Positions 1 through 8,835 of a stretch of DNA of 64,000 nt are shown piece by piece. Below the pieces are notes generated by a model. It was not told where the DNA came from, made no database searches, and saw only the letters and a program-made list of their open reading frames with translations. The first letter of the stretch is position 1; each line of letters begins with the position of its first letter. Location of the stretch: assembly GCA_016235025.1 (NCBI GenBank), contig JACRMV010000002.1, forward strand, positions 186,001-250,000. Direction: 5' to 3'. The translations under genes were made by a program, and so were the position numbers. This stretch comes from Rhodocyclales bacterium (GTDB lineage Bacteria; Pseudomonadota; Gammaproteobacteria; Burkholderiales; Rhodocyclaceae).

Positions 1-1
1 G

Positions 2-2092
2 GGCGTGACGGCGGTCGATATCAACTACGCCACGCGCCGTGCGCGGGTGCGCTGGGACGCCCGGGTGACGAAACTCTCGGCGCTGCTCGAAGCCGTTGCC
101 GCGATTGGCTACCGGGCGCATCCCTATGATGCCGCGCGTGCCGAGGAACTGGCGCAGAAGGAACGCAAGACAGGGCTGTGGCGGCTGTTTGTGGCCGGCT
201 TCGGCATGATGCAGGTGATGATGTATGCCGTTCCGGTGTATCTCGCCCAGACCGACAGCGGCAGTGACATGACGCCCGACATCGAGCTGTTGATGCGCTG
301 GGCCAGCCTGATTCTTACCCTGCCGGTGGTGCTGTATTCGGCGGCGCCGTTCTTCGTCAACGCCTGGCGCGATCTGAAGTTGCGGCGGCTGGGAATGGAC
401 GTGCCAGTGGCGCTGGGCGTCGGCAGCGCATTTGCCGCCAGCCTGTGGGCAACGTTGAGCGGCGCCGGCGAGGTCTATTTCGATTCGGTGACGATGTTCG
501 TTTTCTTTCTGCTCGGTGGCCGTTATCTGGAGATGATGGCGCGGCAGAAGGCGGTGCGCAGCGTCGAGACCCTGGCCCGGGCGCTGCCGGCTCTGGCAGC
601 ACGTTTTCTGAACTGGCCGGGGGTGGCGTGCGAGCGGGTGGCGGTGGCGGAATTGAAGCCTGGCGATGTGGTGCAGATCGCTCCCGGCGAGACGGTGCCG
701 GCGGATGGCGAGGTGCTTGCCGGCGTCAGCATGGCGGACGAGTCGTTGTTAACGGGCGAAAGCCGGCCGCTGCCGAAGACGGTCGGCGCTGCGCTGATCG
801 GCGGCAGCGTGAATGTGACGAGTCCGCTGGCGATGCGCGTGCTGCGCGTCGGCGAGGCGACGCGGCTGGCCGCCATCACCCGCCTGATGGAACGGGCGGC
901 GGCAGAAAAGCCGCATCTGGTGCATCTGGCCGATCGCGTTGCCGGGCGCTTCATCGTAGCGGTTTTGTTGCTGGCGGTGGCGACGGCGCTGGTCTGGTGG
1001 CAGCTTGATCCGGCGCGGGCGCTGTGGGTCTTCGTCGCGGTGCTGGTGGTGAGTTGCCCCTGCGCACTTTCGCTGGCAACGCCGGTGGCGCTGACTGTGG
1101 CTACCGGAGCCCTGGCCCGGCGCGGGGTGCTGGTCACACGCGGCCACGCCATCGAGGCGCTGGCGCGTGCGGATCACTTCATCTTTGACAAAACCGGGAC
1201 GCTGACGCTGGGGCAGCTTGCCCTGGTTGAAACGATAACGCTGCGCGATACGCCGGAGGCGGCGCTGGCACTGGCGTCCGTGCTCGAACAAGGCTCGGAG
1301 CATCCGCTCGGGCGAGCCTTGCGTGAGGCAGCATCGGCGCAGGGAGCCGGCCACAGGCTGGCCGCCGAGGTGCGTGCGGTGACGGGTGCTGGTGTGCTGG
1401 GTCTGGTCGATGGTGTCGAATGGCGCCTGGGCCGTCCCGACTTCGTCGCGGCGCTGCATGGCGAGCCGATGCCGGATGAGATTGCGGAAAAAGTCGGCGC
1501 TGGTGATACGGTGATTGCGCTGGGCTCAGCTGCCGGTTGGCAGGCACTTTTCCGATTTACCGACGGCATGCGTCCCGAGGCGGCAGCAGCGATGGCTGCG
1601 TTGCGGCACGCCAGAGTAAAACTCTCGATTTTTAGCGGCGATGCGCCTGCTGCGGTGCGACGTGTCGGCGATGTGCTGGCCATTGCCGATGCGCGTGGCG
1701 GCATGACACCCGAGGACAAGCATGCGGCGCTGGTAGGATTGCAGGAAGCCGGTGGCGTTGTGGCGATGGTGGGTGATGGGGTCAACGACGCGCCGGTACT
1801 GGCTCAGGCGCAGGTGTCCATTGCCATGGGCGGTGGCGCCGATCTGGCGCGAGCGCAGGCCGATATCGTGTTGCTGGGCAATGATCTGGCGGCGCTGCAT
1901 GCCGGATTGCTGCTGGCGCGGCGCACCGTGCGCATTGTGCGGCAGAATCTGGCTTGGGCTTTTGCCTACAATCTGCTTGCCATTCCGCTTGCCATGACCG
2001 GCTGGGTTGCCCCCTGGATGGCGGGTATCGGCATGTCGGCCAGTTCCCTTCTGGTGGTGCTGAATGCCTTGCGCTTGCAGCGGGGTGGGTGA
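2..2092 (+). CDS. ccoI: Cu(+)-translocating P1B-type ATPase CcoI/FixI (5' end outside window)
   Basis: Inner-membrane copper-exporting ATPase that supplies copper for cbb3 oxidase assembly. Seen: the tail of a heavy-metal-associated ferredoxin-like domain at the very start, then membrane helices, the ion-binding SCPCAL motif (Cys codon at 1055), phosphorylation motif DKTGT near 1190, SEHPLG near 1300 and GDGVNDAP near 1775. The frame is open to the window edge and a GTG at 5 lies inside the HMA fold, so the real start is upstream. The small ccoS gene follows after six bases and ccoNOQP comes next, which separates this protein from the general copper exporter CopA at 18213. A copy of the dispersed motif lies at 1489-1503 and encodes KVGAGD. 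Confidence 0.93.
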   Translation, partial: GVTAVDINYATRRARVRWDARVTKLSALLEAVAAIGYRAHPYDAARAEELAQKERKTGLWRLFVAGFGMMQVMMYAVPVYLAQTDSGSDMTPDIELLMRWASLILTLPVVLYSAAPFFVNAWRDLKLRRLGMDVPVALGVGSAFAASLWATLSGAGEVYFDSVTMFVFFLLGGRYLEMMARQKAVRSVETLARALPALAARFLNWPGVACERVAVAELKPGDVVQIAPGETVPADGEVLAGVSMADESLLTGESRPLPKTVGAALIGGSVNVTSPLAMRVLRVGEATRLAAITRLMERAAAEKPHLVHLADRVAGRFIVAVLLLAVATALVWWQLDPARALWVFVAVLVVSCPCALSLATPVALTVATGALARRGVLVTRGHAIEALARADHFIFDKTGTLTLGQLALVETITLRDTPEAALALASVLEQGSEHPLGRALREAASAQGAGHRLAAEVRAVTGAGVLGLVDGVEWRLGRPDFVAALHGEPMPDEIAEKVGAGDTVIALGSAAGWQALFRFTDGMRPEAAAAMAALRHARVKLSIFSGDAPAAVRRVGDVLAIADARGGMTPEDKHAALVGLQEAGGVVAMVGDGVNDAPVLAQAQVSIAMGGGADLARAQADIVLLGNDLAALHAGLLLARRTVRIVRQNLAWAFAYNLLAIPLAMTGWVAPWMAGIGMSASSLLVVLNALRLQRGG
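1489..1503 (+). repeat. Dispersed motif, GT type, copy 1 (inside ccoI)
   Basis: Exact AAAAGTCGGCGCTGG followed by TGATACGG. It is read in the sense direction of ccoI as KVGAGDT. The copy at 55375 shares the same downstream bases and the same reading frame. Confidence 0.8.
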
Positions 2093-2098
2093 AAAACA

Positions 2099-2308
2099 AT
2101 GGATATCCTCTATCTTCTGATCCCGCTTTCCCTGGTGCTGGTGTTCCTCATCGGCGCGATCTTCTGGTGGTCGTTGAAAAGCGGGCAATTCGAAGATCTC
2201 GACGGGCCGGGTTATCGCGTGCTGATGGATGATGATGCAACGACATCGGCGGAAATGGGAGCTTCCATTGATGCAGATCATGGCGAAGATGCGGCAGATC
2301 GCCGATAG
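2099..2308 (+). CDS. ccoS: cbb3-type cytochrome oxidase assembly protein CcoS
   Basis: A 69-residue protein with one N-terminal membrane helix (about residues 3-25) followed by the CcoS signature FWWSLKSGQFEDLDGP and an acidic tail. CcoS is needed for cofactor insertion into cbb3 oxidase. It starts six bases after the ccoI stop, so the two are probably translated from one message. The family is short and variable after the signature, and the length is normal. A strong terminator follows, so ccoIS is a separate unit from ccoNOQP although both serve the same enzyme. Confidence 0.93.
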   Translation: MDILYLLIPLSLVLVFLIGAIFWWSLKSGQFEDLDGPGYRVLMDDDATTSAEMGASIDADHGEDAADRR

Positions 2309-2371
2309 TGCCGGGCAGGGGGATGGAAGCGTCTGACGTCTTTCATTCCCACTCTGGGGGAGGGGCTGAGG

Positions 2372-2397
2372 GGTGCGCATTGCGCACCTTTTTTTTT
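2372..2397 (+). terminator. Rho-independent terminator after ccoIS
   Basis: Stem GGTGCGC / GCGCACC of seven pairs with loop ATT, followed by nine T. It separates ccoIS from the FNR-controlled ccoN promoter. Confidence 0.85.
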
Positions 2398-2435
2398 GCG
2401 TACGCAAATTAATTTTTAGTGCGATGCAGCATGGA

Positions 2436-2449
2436 TTGATCCAAGTCAA
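2436..2449 (+). promoter_or_regulatory. FNR box and promoter of ccoNOQP
   Basis: TTGATCCAAGTCAA matches the FNR consensus TTGAT-N4-ATCAA except for one base. A TATTCT hexamer at 2472-2477 fits a -10 if transcription starts near 2484, which puts the box centre at about -41.5, the class II activation distance. Activation by the fnr product at 14695-15450 is inferred. Confidence 0.8.
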
Positions 2450-2562
2450 CCCAACTTCTCCAAGATAAGAATATTCTTGTGATACGAGAATTTGTGGCAT
2501 GGCATTTTGGGCGTGCCGTGCATTTCGATATGAATTTTTTGATCCTGTGAGGTGTATCCATC

Positions 2563-3999
2563 ATGCAACCGCAAGCGACTTACAACTACAAGGTTGTGCG
2601 CCAATTCGCCGTGATGACCGTGATCTGGGGCATTGTCGGCATGCTGGTCGGCGTCATTATTGCCGCCCAGCTGGTCTGGCCCGAGCTGAACGTCGTTGAA
2701 TACCTGAGCTACGGCCGCCTGCGTCCGTTGCACACCAATGCCGTAATTTTCGCCTTCGGCGGTTGCGCGCTATTCGCCACTTCCTATTATTGTGTACAGC
2801 GCACGAGTCATGCAACGCTGTTCGCGCCGGGGCTGGCGGCCTTCACTTTCTGGGGCTGGCAGTTGATCATCGTCCTCGCTGCGCTTTCGCTCCCGCTGGG
2901 CTTTACCAGCGGCAAGGAGTATGCCGAACTGGAGTGGCCGATCGATATCCTGATCACGGTGGTTTGGGTATCCTATGCCATCGTTTTCTTTGGCACCATC
3001 GTCAAGCGTACCGTCAGCCACATTTATGTCGCCAACTGGTTCTTTGGTGGCATGATCCTCACGATCGCCCTGTTGCATCTGGTTAATAGTGCGGAGATCC
3101 CGGTGCTGGCCGCCGGCATACTGACGCCCAAGTCGTACTCTGTTTATGCCGGTGTGCAAGATGCGATGGTGCAGTGGTGGTACGGGCACAATGCGGTGGG
3201 TTTCTTCCTCACGGCAGGCTTTCTCGGCATGATGTATTACTTTGTGCCGATGCAGGCCGGGCGTCCGGTGTATTCCTATCGTCTTTCGGTGGTGCACTTC
3301 TGGGCGCTGATCTTTACCTACATGTGGGCCGGTCCGCACCACTTGCATTACACCGCGTTGCCAGACTGGACACAAAGTCTCGGCATGGTGTTTTCGCTGA
3401 TCCTGCTGGCGCCAAGCTGGGGCGGCATGATTAATGGCATCATGACGATGTCTGGTGCCTGGCACAAGCTGCGTGACGATCCGATCCTGAAGTTCATGAT
3501 CACTTCGCTCTCCTTCTACGGCATGTCGACCTTCGAGGGTCCGATGATGTCGATCAAGACGGTGAACGCCCTTTCCCATTACACCGACTGGACCGTCGGT
3601 CATGTGCATGCCGGCGCGTTGGGCTGGGTGGCGATGATTTCAATTGGCTCGATCTATTATCTGTTGCCGCGGTTGTTCGGAAAGGTGCAGATGCACAGCG
3701 TGAAAGCCATCGAGGTGCACTTCTGGATATCCACCATCGGCATCGTGCTTTACATTGCCTCGATGTGGATTGCCGGCGTGATGCAGGGTCTGATGTGGCG
3801 CGCCGTTAACCTCGACGGCACGCTGACCTACTCGTTCGTCGAGTCGGTGAAGGCGACCTATCCGTTCTGGACCATCCGCTTGCTGGGTGGGGTGCTATTC
3901 CTCTCCGGGATGTTCATCATGGCGTGGAACATGTTGAAGACCATTGCTGGTGGTCAGGCCGTCAATGCGCCTGTACTCCAGCCGGCTGCGGCTCACTGA
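2563..3999 (+). CDS. ccoN: cbb3-type cytochrome c oxidase catalytic subunit I
   Basis: Catalytic heme-copper subunit of the high-affinity cbb3 oxidase, 478 residues and about twelve membrane helices. Seen: a helix II histidine in RPLHTNAV as heme b ligand, WYGHNAVG with the first CuB histidine, the tyrosine in TYMWAGPHH (about Y253) that in this family cross-links to that histidine, the CuB histidine pair H259/H260, and [10 protein letters not shown] carrying the high-spin heme and second low-spin heme ligands. All key residues of an active enzyme are present. ATG at 2563 is preceded by a weak GAGG. It leads the ccoNOQP operon under the FNR box at 2436. Confidence 0.98.
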   Translation: MQPQATYNYKVVRQFAVMTVIWGIVGMLVGVIIAAQLVWPELNVVEYLSYGRLRPLHTNAVIFAFGGCALFATSYYCVQRTSHATLFAPGLAAFTFWGWQLIIVLAALSLPLGFTSGKEYAELEWPIDILITVVWVSYAIVFFGTIVKRTVSHIYVANWFFGGMILTIALLHLVNSAEIPVLAAGILTPKSYSVYAGVQDAMVQWWYGHNAVGFFLTAGFLGMMYYFVPMQAGRPVYSYRLSVVHFWALIFTYMWAGPHHLHYTALPDWTQSLGMVFSLILLAPSWGGMINGIMTMSGAWHKLRDDPILKFMITSLSFYGMSTFEGPMMSIKTVNALSHYTDWTVGHVHAGALGWVAMISIGSIYYLLPRLFGKVQMHSVKAIEVHFWISTIGIVLYIASMWIAGVMQGLMWRAVNLDGTLTYSFVESVKATYPFWTIRLLGGVLFLSGMFIMAWNMLKTIAGGQAVNAPVLQPAAAH

Positions 4000-4030
4000 G
4001 CCGCACGCACAGAATAAGGAGCCATAAATC

Positions 4031-4642
4031 ATGTTGACCCATGACAAGATTGAAAGAAACGTCGGCCTGTTGATCGTGCTGACCGTTCTCACGGTTACGG
4101 TGGGCGGTCTGTTGGAAATCGTACCGCTGTTTTTCCAGAAGTCCACCACGACGCCGGCCAACGAGCTGGTCAAGCCATATGATCCTGTGCAGCTTTCGGG
4201 GCGCGACATTTATATTCGCGAGGGCTGCTACAACTGCCATTCGCAGATGATCCGGCCGTTCCGGGCTGAAACCGAGCGCTATGGGCATTATTCGGTGGCC
4301 GGCGAGTTTGTTTATGATCATCCGTTCCAGTGGGGTTCCAAGCGGACCGGACCGGATCTGGCCCGTGTCGGCGGCCGGTATTCCGACCTGTGGCACCGGA
4401 CCCATCTGTTGAACCCACGCGATGTGGTGCCTGAATCCAACATGCCGGCGTATAGCTGGCTGGATCGGCCGCTCAAGGATGGTGATATCGAGGCCAAGAT
4501 GAAGGCGCTGCGCGTGGTTGGCGTGCCTTACACCGATGACGAGATTGCCGGAGCGAAGAAGGCTCTTGAGGGCAAGTCCGAACTGGATGCCTTGATCGCT
4601 TATCTGCAGGGTATGGGTACGGCTATCAAGCAGGTTCGCTGA
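4031..4642 (+). CDS. ccoO: cbb3-type cytochrome c oxidase monoheme subunit II
   Basis: Membrane-anchored monoheme cytochrome c of cbb3 oxidase, 203 residues. An N-terminal membrane helix (about 14-36) is followed by the heme motif CYNCH at residues 66-70. A conserved stretch around [14 protein letters not shown] follows, and the axial methionine is probably in SNMPAY. AATAAGGA immediately upstream gives a good ribosome site. It passes electrons from CcoP to the CcoN active site. It lies 31 bases after ccoN in the same operon. Confidence 0.97.
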   Translation: MLTHDKIERNVGLLIVLTVLTVTVGGLLEIVPLFFQKSTTTPANELVKPYDPVQLSGRDIYIREGCYNCHSQMIRPFRAETERYGHYSVAGEFVYDHPFQWGSKRTGPDLARVGGRYSDLWHRTHLLNPRDVVPESNMPAYSWLDRPLKDGDIEAKMKALRVVGVPYTDDEIAGAKKALEGKSELDALIAYLQGMGTAIKQVR

Positions 4643-4658
4643 GCGGAGTCGCTTAGAA

Positions 4659-4853
4659 ATGGAACTCAACGACCTGCGTTCTGTATTCACGGTACTGTCG
4701 GTTGTACTGTTCGTCGGCATCGTCTGGTGGGCCTACTCGGATCGACGCAAGAAGGCGTACGAAGAAGCGGCCAGGCTGCCGCTCGACGACGACAGTCCCT
4801 TCGTGCCACCAGCGCCGCAGGTTAAAGAAAATCAGGAAAGGAAATCACCATGA
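4659..4853 (+). CDS. ccoQ: cbb3-type cytochrome oxidase small subunit CcoQ
   Basis: A 64-residue single-helix protein (helix about 8-27, ending WWAYSDRRKKAYEEAA), the usual layout of CcoQ/FixQ, which stabilises the assembled complex. Its stop overlaps the ccoP start in an ATGA arrangement, so ccoQ and ccoP are translationally coupled. The C-terminus is acidic then proline-rich, as is usual for the family. There is no catalytic residue to check; the call rests on size, helix and position. Confidence 0.93.
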   Translation: MELNDLRSVFTVLSVVLFVGIVWWAYSDRRKKAYEEAARLPLDDDSPFVPPAPQVKENQERKSP

Positions 4854-5809
4854 GTGACTTTGTTAGCGGGTTTTGGAGTATCTACGTAACAGGCATCAGC
4901 CTGGTCAGTATCGTCGGGTGTGGTGTTTTTCTCTGGATGCAGAGTACGGCAAAGCAAGCCGAAGGGCAGACAACAGGGCATGTCTGGGATGAGACCTTGG
5001 AGGAATTCAACAATCCGCTGCCCAACTGGTGGCGCTGGCTGTTTTACATGACCATTGCTTTTTCGTTGTTTTATTTGGCCATGTACCCTGGCTTGGGTAG
5101 TTTCGCCGGGCAATACAAGTGGTCGTCTGCAGGTGAGTACGAGAGCGAAATGAAGAAAGCGGATGCTCAGTACGGCCCGATCTTCCAGAAGTTTCTGCAG
5201 CAGGATGTCCGTACTGTGGCAGCCAATGCGGAAGCCAGGGAGATGGGACAGCGCCTGTTCGTTACCTACTGCGCGCAGTGTCATGGCGCCGATGCCAATG
5301 GGCAAAAGGGTTTCCCCAACCTGACGGATAACGATTGGTTGTTTGGCGGTACGCCGGAACAAATCAAGGAGTCCATTGCCAAGGGGCGGGACGCCATGAT
5401 GCCGGCCAAGGGCGTGAAGCCAGATATGGACGCTGAGCAGATCAAGGATGTTGCAAATTATGTACGCTCGCTTTCCGGTCTTGCGGCAGATTCCATTCGT
5501 GCTCAACGCGGCAAGGAAGTGTTCGGCACCGCTTGTGCTGCCTGTCACGGACCCGACGGAAAAGGCGCAATCGGCCTGGCGCCCAACTTGACGGACAAGG
5601 TCTGGCTGTACGGCAGCTCGGAAGCAACTATCACTGAAACAATCACCAAGGGACGGGCCAACCACATGCCTGCATTCGGCGAGTTTCTTGGTGAGGCCAA
5701 GGTGCATCTGCTGACAGCTTATGTTTATGGCTTGGGTGGCGGAGTGGCTGAGCCTTCCGCCCCGTCAGTTGCGGCTCCAGCAGATGTTGCAGCGCCGAAT
5801 GCGCAATAA
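4850..5809 (+). CDS. ccoP: cbb3-type cytochrome c oxidase diheme subunit III
   Basis: Diheme cytochrome c that takes electrons into the cbb3 complex, 319 residues. Two N-terminal membrane helices (about 7-28 and 57-80) precede two cytochrome c domains with CAQCH at 141-145 and CAACH at 229-233. Candidate axial methionines lie in DAMMPAKG and NHMPAFGE. The C-terminus is alanine-proline rich. Its start overlaps ccoQ by four bases. A clear terminator follows at 5824, making this the last gene of ccoNOQP. Confidence 0.97.
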   Translation: MSDFVSGFWSIYVTGISLVSIVGCGVFLWMQSTAKQAEGQTTGHVWDETLEEFNNPLPNWWRWLFYMTIAFSLFYLAMYPGLGSFAGQYKWSSAGEYESEMKKADAQYGPIFQKFLQQDVRTVAANAEAREMGQRLFVTYCAQCHGADANGQKGFPNLTDNDWLFGGTPEQIKESIAKGRDAMMPAKGVKPDMDAEQIKDVANYVRSLSGLAADSIRAQRGKEVFGTACAACHGPDGKGAIGLAPNLTDKVWLYGSSEATITETITKGRANHMPAFGEFLGEAKVHLLTAYVYGLGGGVAEPSAPSVAAPADVAAPNAQ

Positions 5810-5823
5810 CTTTCTGTAAATCG

Positions 5824-5857
5824 ATCCCCGGTAGTTACAATTACCGGGGATATTTTT
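5824..5857 (+). terminator. Rho-independent terminator after ccoP
   Basis: Perfect ten-pair stem ATCCCCGGTA / TACCGGGGAT with an eight-base loop, then A and five T. It lies between ccoP and ccoG, so ccoGH is read either by leak-through or from its own weak promoter in the 30 bases that remain. Confidence 0.88.
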
Positions 5858-5886
5858 CCTTAGTTTATTAGTAAGCACTGATATAC

Positions 5887-7299
5887 ATGCCTGATTTATC
5901 CTCCAAAACCGAACCGGTGACCTTTGTCGAACAAAGCCTGTTCGAGGTACATCAGAAGGTTTATCCGCGTGCCGTGACGGGCGTTTTTGCTCGCTGGCGC
6001 TGGATCATGGTCTGGCTTACCCAGTTGTTGTTCTATGGGTTGTGCTGGCTACCCTGGAATGGCCGTCAGGCCGTGCTGTTCGATTTGATTGAGCGCAAGT
6101 TCTATATTTTCGGTCTGGTTTTTTGGCCGCAGGATGTGATTTTTCTGGCCGTGCTTTTGATTATTGCGGCCTATTCATTATTTTTGTTTACCGCTGTTGG
6201 TGGGCGTTTGTGGTGCGGGTATGCCTGTCCGCAGACGGTTTATACGGAAATTTTCCTGTGGATTGAACGCAAGATTGAGGGCGATCGCAGTGCGCGGATG
6301 AAGCTCGATGCCGCGCCAATGACGATCAGAAAAGCTTTGCTACGGGCGACAAAATATGTGCTGTGGGGGGGGCTCGCGCTGTGGACCGGGTTTACCTTCG
6401 TGGGCTACTTCACCCCGATAAAGACATTATGGACAACGGTGTGGAGTTTCTCCCTGGGGCCATGGGAATCGTTCTGGATATTTTTTTATGGTGCATTTAC
6501 CTATTTGTTCGCTGGTCATTTACGGGAACAGGTATGCATGTACATGTGCCCCTATGCGCGGTTTCAGGGCGCCATGTTCGATCCGGACACGCTCACCGTT
6601 ACTTACGACCTGGCGCGTGGCGAGCCGCGCGGTGCGCGCAAAAAAGGCCCCGCGCCAGCCTCTATCGGCTTGGGGGATTGCGTCGATTGCCACATCTGTG
6701 TCCAGGTCTGTCCGACGGGCATCGATATTCGCAAGGGAATGCAATATGAATGCATCGGATGCGCTGCCTGCATCGACGCCTGCGATCAGGTGATGGACAA
6801 GATGGGATATCCGAAGGGACTGATACGCTACTCGACCGAACATGCCATCGAAGGAAGGTGGGGCTGGAAGGAGATCATCAGCCATGTCGCCCGCCCGCGG
6901 GTATTGATTTATTCGGCGATCCTGTGGGCGATCATCATTGCCCTGGTGTGGGGTATTGTTAATAAACCCACTTTGCGCGTGGACGTGATTCGGGACCGGG
7001 CGGTTCTGGCACGCGAAGTCGAAGATGATCTGGTCGAAAACGTATATCGCCTGCACGTGATGAATGTTGCCGAAGCCATGCATCGCTATGCGATAACTGT
7101 CAGCGGCCTGCCCGGGATCGATATGATGGGAGACCGCATCGTTGAGCTTCCTGCCGCTGCAGATAAAACGGTTACTGTTCGGGTGCGTGCTCCGAAAGAA
7201 AGTGGTAAAAAAGGCTCCAACGTGATTTATTTTGACGTCAAACTGCTGTCGGATGAAAAAGTCGCCGTGCATGAAAAGGCGACGTTTCTCATACCATGA
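5887..7299 (+). CDS. ccoG: Cytochrome c oxidase accessory protein CcoG (FixG/RdxA)
   Basis: Membrane-bound polyferredoxin implicated in reducing copper for cbb3 assembly, 470 residues. N-terminal membrane helices contain the conserved CGYACPQTVYTE; MCPYARFQGAMFD precedes two [4Fe-4S] motifs, CVDCHICVQVCP (first Cys about residue 265) and CIGCAACIDACD. One more helix and an Ig-like periplasmic C-terminal domain (about 365-470) follow. Length and motif order are normal for the family. It is followed by ccoH, the usual partner. Confidence 0.96.
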   Translation: MPDLSSKTEPVTFVEQSLFEVHQKVYPRAVTGVFARWRWIMVWLTQLLFYGLCWLPWNGRQAVLFDLIERKFYIFGLVFWPQDVIFLAVLLIIAAYSLFLFTAVGGRLWCGYACPQTVYTEIFLWIERKIEGDRSARMKLDAAPMTIRKALLRATKYVLWGGLALWTGFTFVGYFTPIKTLWTTVWSFSLGPWESFWIFFYGAFTYLFAGHLREQVCMYMCPYARFQGAMFDPDTLTVTYDLARGEPRGARKKGPAPASIGLGDCVDCHICVQVCPTGIDIRKGMQYECIGCAACIDACDQVMDKMGYPKGLIRYSTEHAIEGRWGWKEIISHVARPRVLIYSAILWAIIIALVWGIVNKPTLRVDVIRDRAVLAREVEDDLVENVYRLHVMNVAEAMHRYAITVSGLPGIDMMGDRIVELPAAADKTVTVRVRAPKESGKKGSNVIYFDVKLLSDEKVAVHEKATFLIP

Positions 7300-7310
7300 A
7301 AGGTGCCGCC

Positions 7311-7865
7311 ATGAACCTGTCCGCTCCCCGCCCCTGGCATCGCGAGCCGTGGCCTTGGATATTGATGGCCGGACCCTTTATCGTTGTTGTTGCTGCGCTC
7401 TATACTGCATGGATTGCCGTCAAGACCAGTGACGGTCTGGTAACCGAGGATTATTACAAAAAAGGGCTGGCCATCAGCCAGACGCTGCTACGCAGCGAGC
7501 AGGCTTCGAAAGTGGGTTTGGTCGCCGGGGTTCATGTTGCGTCCGGCACGATCTCTGTACGCTTGCAGGCAACAAGCAAGGATTTTGTTTTGCCGCCGAC
7601 GCTGCTGGTCAGCATCTCGCATCCGACACGCGCCGGACTGGATCAATCCGCAGCGTTGGTACGCGTTGGCGATTCCTATACAGGCAGCGTGCGATTGCCG
7701 GCTGCCGGACACTGGCTGGTGCTGCTGGAGGATGAAAAAAAGACCTGGCGGCTGTTGGGCAACCTGATATTGCCGGCTAACGGTGAAACTTTGATCGGCG
7801 CGCCCGCTGCGCGCAACGCAGGCGCCTTGGGCACCGATACCGCGCCGGCGGATATCCGGCAATAA
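7311..7865 (+). CDS. ccoH: FixH/CcoH family cbb3 assembly protein
   Basis: Single-helix membrane protein (helix about residues 13-36) with a periplasmic beta domain, typical of FixH, which interacts with the cbb3 complex during assembly. Conserved HREPWPWILMAGP and the post-helix motif DGLVTEDYYKKGL are present. ATG at 7311 is chosen because AAAGG at 7299-7303 is well spaced from it; an alternative ATG at 7296 overlaps the ccoG stop but has no ribosome site. It closes the CcoG-CcoH pair. Confidence 0.9.
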   Translation: MNLSAPRPWHREPWPWILMAGPFIVVVAALYTAWIAVKTSDGLVTEDYYKKGLAISQTLLRSEQASKVGLVAGVHVASGTISVRLQATSKDFVLPPTLLVSISHPTRAGLDQSAALVRVGDSYTGSVRLPAAGHWLVLLEDEKKTWRLLGNLILPANGETLIGAPAARNAGALGTDTAPADIRQ

Positions 7866-7959
7866 CGGTCCGCTTCATGCGAAGTCATTGGAATATCTTC
7901 TGTGGCTCTGGATGGCGGGAAGCCCCGGCGCCCATGGCGATTGTCCGGCTGGAGGAAAA

Positions 7960-8211
7960 ATGCAAAGAATAATGTCGATACTGTGGCCGTCTTTTCTAGT
8001 GGCCGGTGTGGCGGAAGGCTTGTTTTTTACCTTGATCGATCCACAGGAACTGTATTTGCTGGGTGAGCCGGTCTATTTTTCCAGAACGGCCGCCTATTCG
8101 ATCGGTTTCCTTTGTTTCTGGGCCATCTGCGCAGCCTCCAGCTTGGCGACGTGCTATCTCTTGCGCAGTGCGGCTGACATCAACCGCGGTGTTGGCGCGT
8201 CGCAGGAGTGA
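7960..8211 (+). CDS. Small two-helix membrane protein downstream of ccoH
   Basis: An 83-residue protein with two predicted membrane helices (about 5-25 and 45-66) and the connecting sequence IDPQELYLLGEPVYFS. ATG at 7960 follows GGAGG at 7951-7955, a strong ribosome site; an in-frame ATG at 7888 lacks one. I do not recognise a characterised family. Position at the end of the ccoGH unit suggests a role in cbb3 biogenesis or respiration, but this is only context. Confidence 0.75.
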   Translation: MQRIMSILWPSFLVAGVAEGLFFTLIDPQELYLLGEPVYFSRTAAYSIGFLCFWAICAASSLATCYLLRSAADINRGVGASQE

Positions 8212-8238
8212 GTCCGGTTGTGGCGGATGTTCGCGTCA

Positions 8239-8682
8239 TCAGCGGTAGACCAGCACAGGAATTTTCGAGTGGGTCAGCACTTTCTGTGTCTCCGAGCCGA
8301 GCAACAAGCCGCTGATTCCGCGCCGCCCGTGCGAGGCCATGAAAATCAAGTCGGCACCCGTCTCGTTCGCGGCCGCGATGATGCCGGACCACGGCGCGTC
8401 GCTGGCGCTGCTGAGCCCGGAGGCCATGACGCCTGCAGCGTCGGCCTTGGCGGTGGCTGCATTCAGAAGTAGTTGCGCCTGCTGCTCGGCCATGTTCGCA
8501 AACTGTTCCGGCGTCGTTGGGTCGATCAACGCACCCTCGCCATAAAATGCCAGAGGATATTCCGGCTTGGCAAAGAAAAAAGTAATTTTTGCCCCCGTTT
8601 CACTGGCAAAAGAGATGGCACGGTCAACGGTACTGTCTGAAAGTTGTGAACCATCGACTGGGACAAGAATATGCTTGAACAT
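8239..8682 (-). CDS. Universal stress protein UspA family
   Basis: A 147-residue single Usp domain. It begins MFKHILVPVDGSQLSD and has the C-terminal nucleotide-binding signature GRRGISGLLLGSETQKVL (G-2x-G-9x-G-S/T type), so it probably binds ATP. It is transcribed away from phaC with an FNR box between them. Anaerobic induction of usp genes by FNR-type regulators is known in pseudomonads, where they support survival without oxygen; the same role is inferred here. Confidence 0.92.
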   Translation of the reverse strand: MFKHILVPVDGSQLSDSTVDRAISFASETGAKITFFFAKPEYPLAFYGEGALIDPTTPEQFANMAEQQAQLLLNAATAKADAAGVMASGLSSASDAPWSGIIAAANETGADLIFMASHGRRGISGLLLGSETQKVLTHSKIPVLVYR

Positions 8683-8738
8683 GGCGGTTCCTCGAAAAAC
8701 AGTTGTGCATCAGCCTAGCGTACTCGGGACTGCGAGTG

Positions 8739-8752
8739 TTGACTTTGATCAA
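8739..8752. promoter_or_regulatory. FNR box between usp and phaC
   Basis: TTGACTTTGATCAA, one base from the FNR consensus. Its centre is about 41.5 bases from a possible usp start near 8704, with TAGGCT at 8712-8717 as a weak -10 on the minus strand. On the plus strand TGTAAT at 8780-8785 could serve phaC. One box may serve both genes. Confidence 0.75.
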
Positions 8753-8835
8753 CGGGCAGGTGAAAGCGTCATGCAGGATTGTAATCAAACTTGGGTTGGC
8801 GATGCTTGCCAAAATTGAAAACAGGAAAAACCAGG

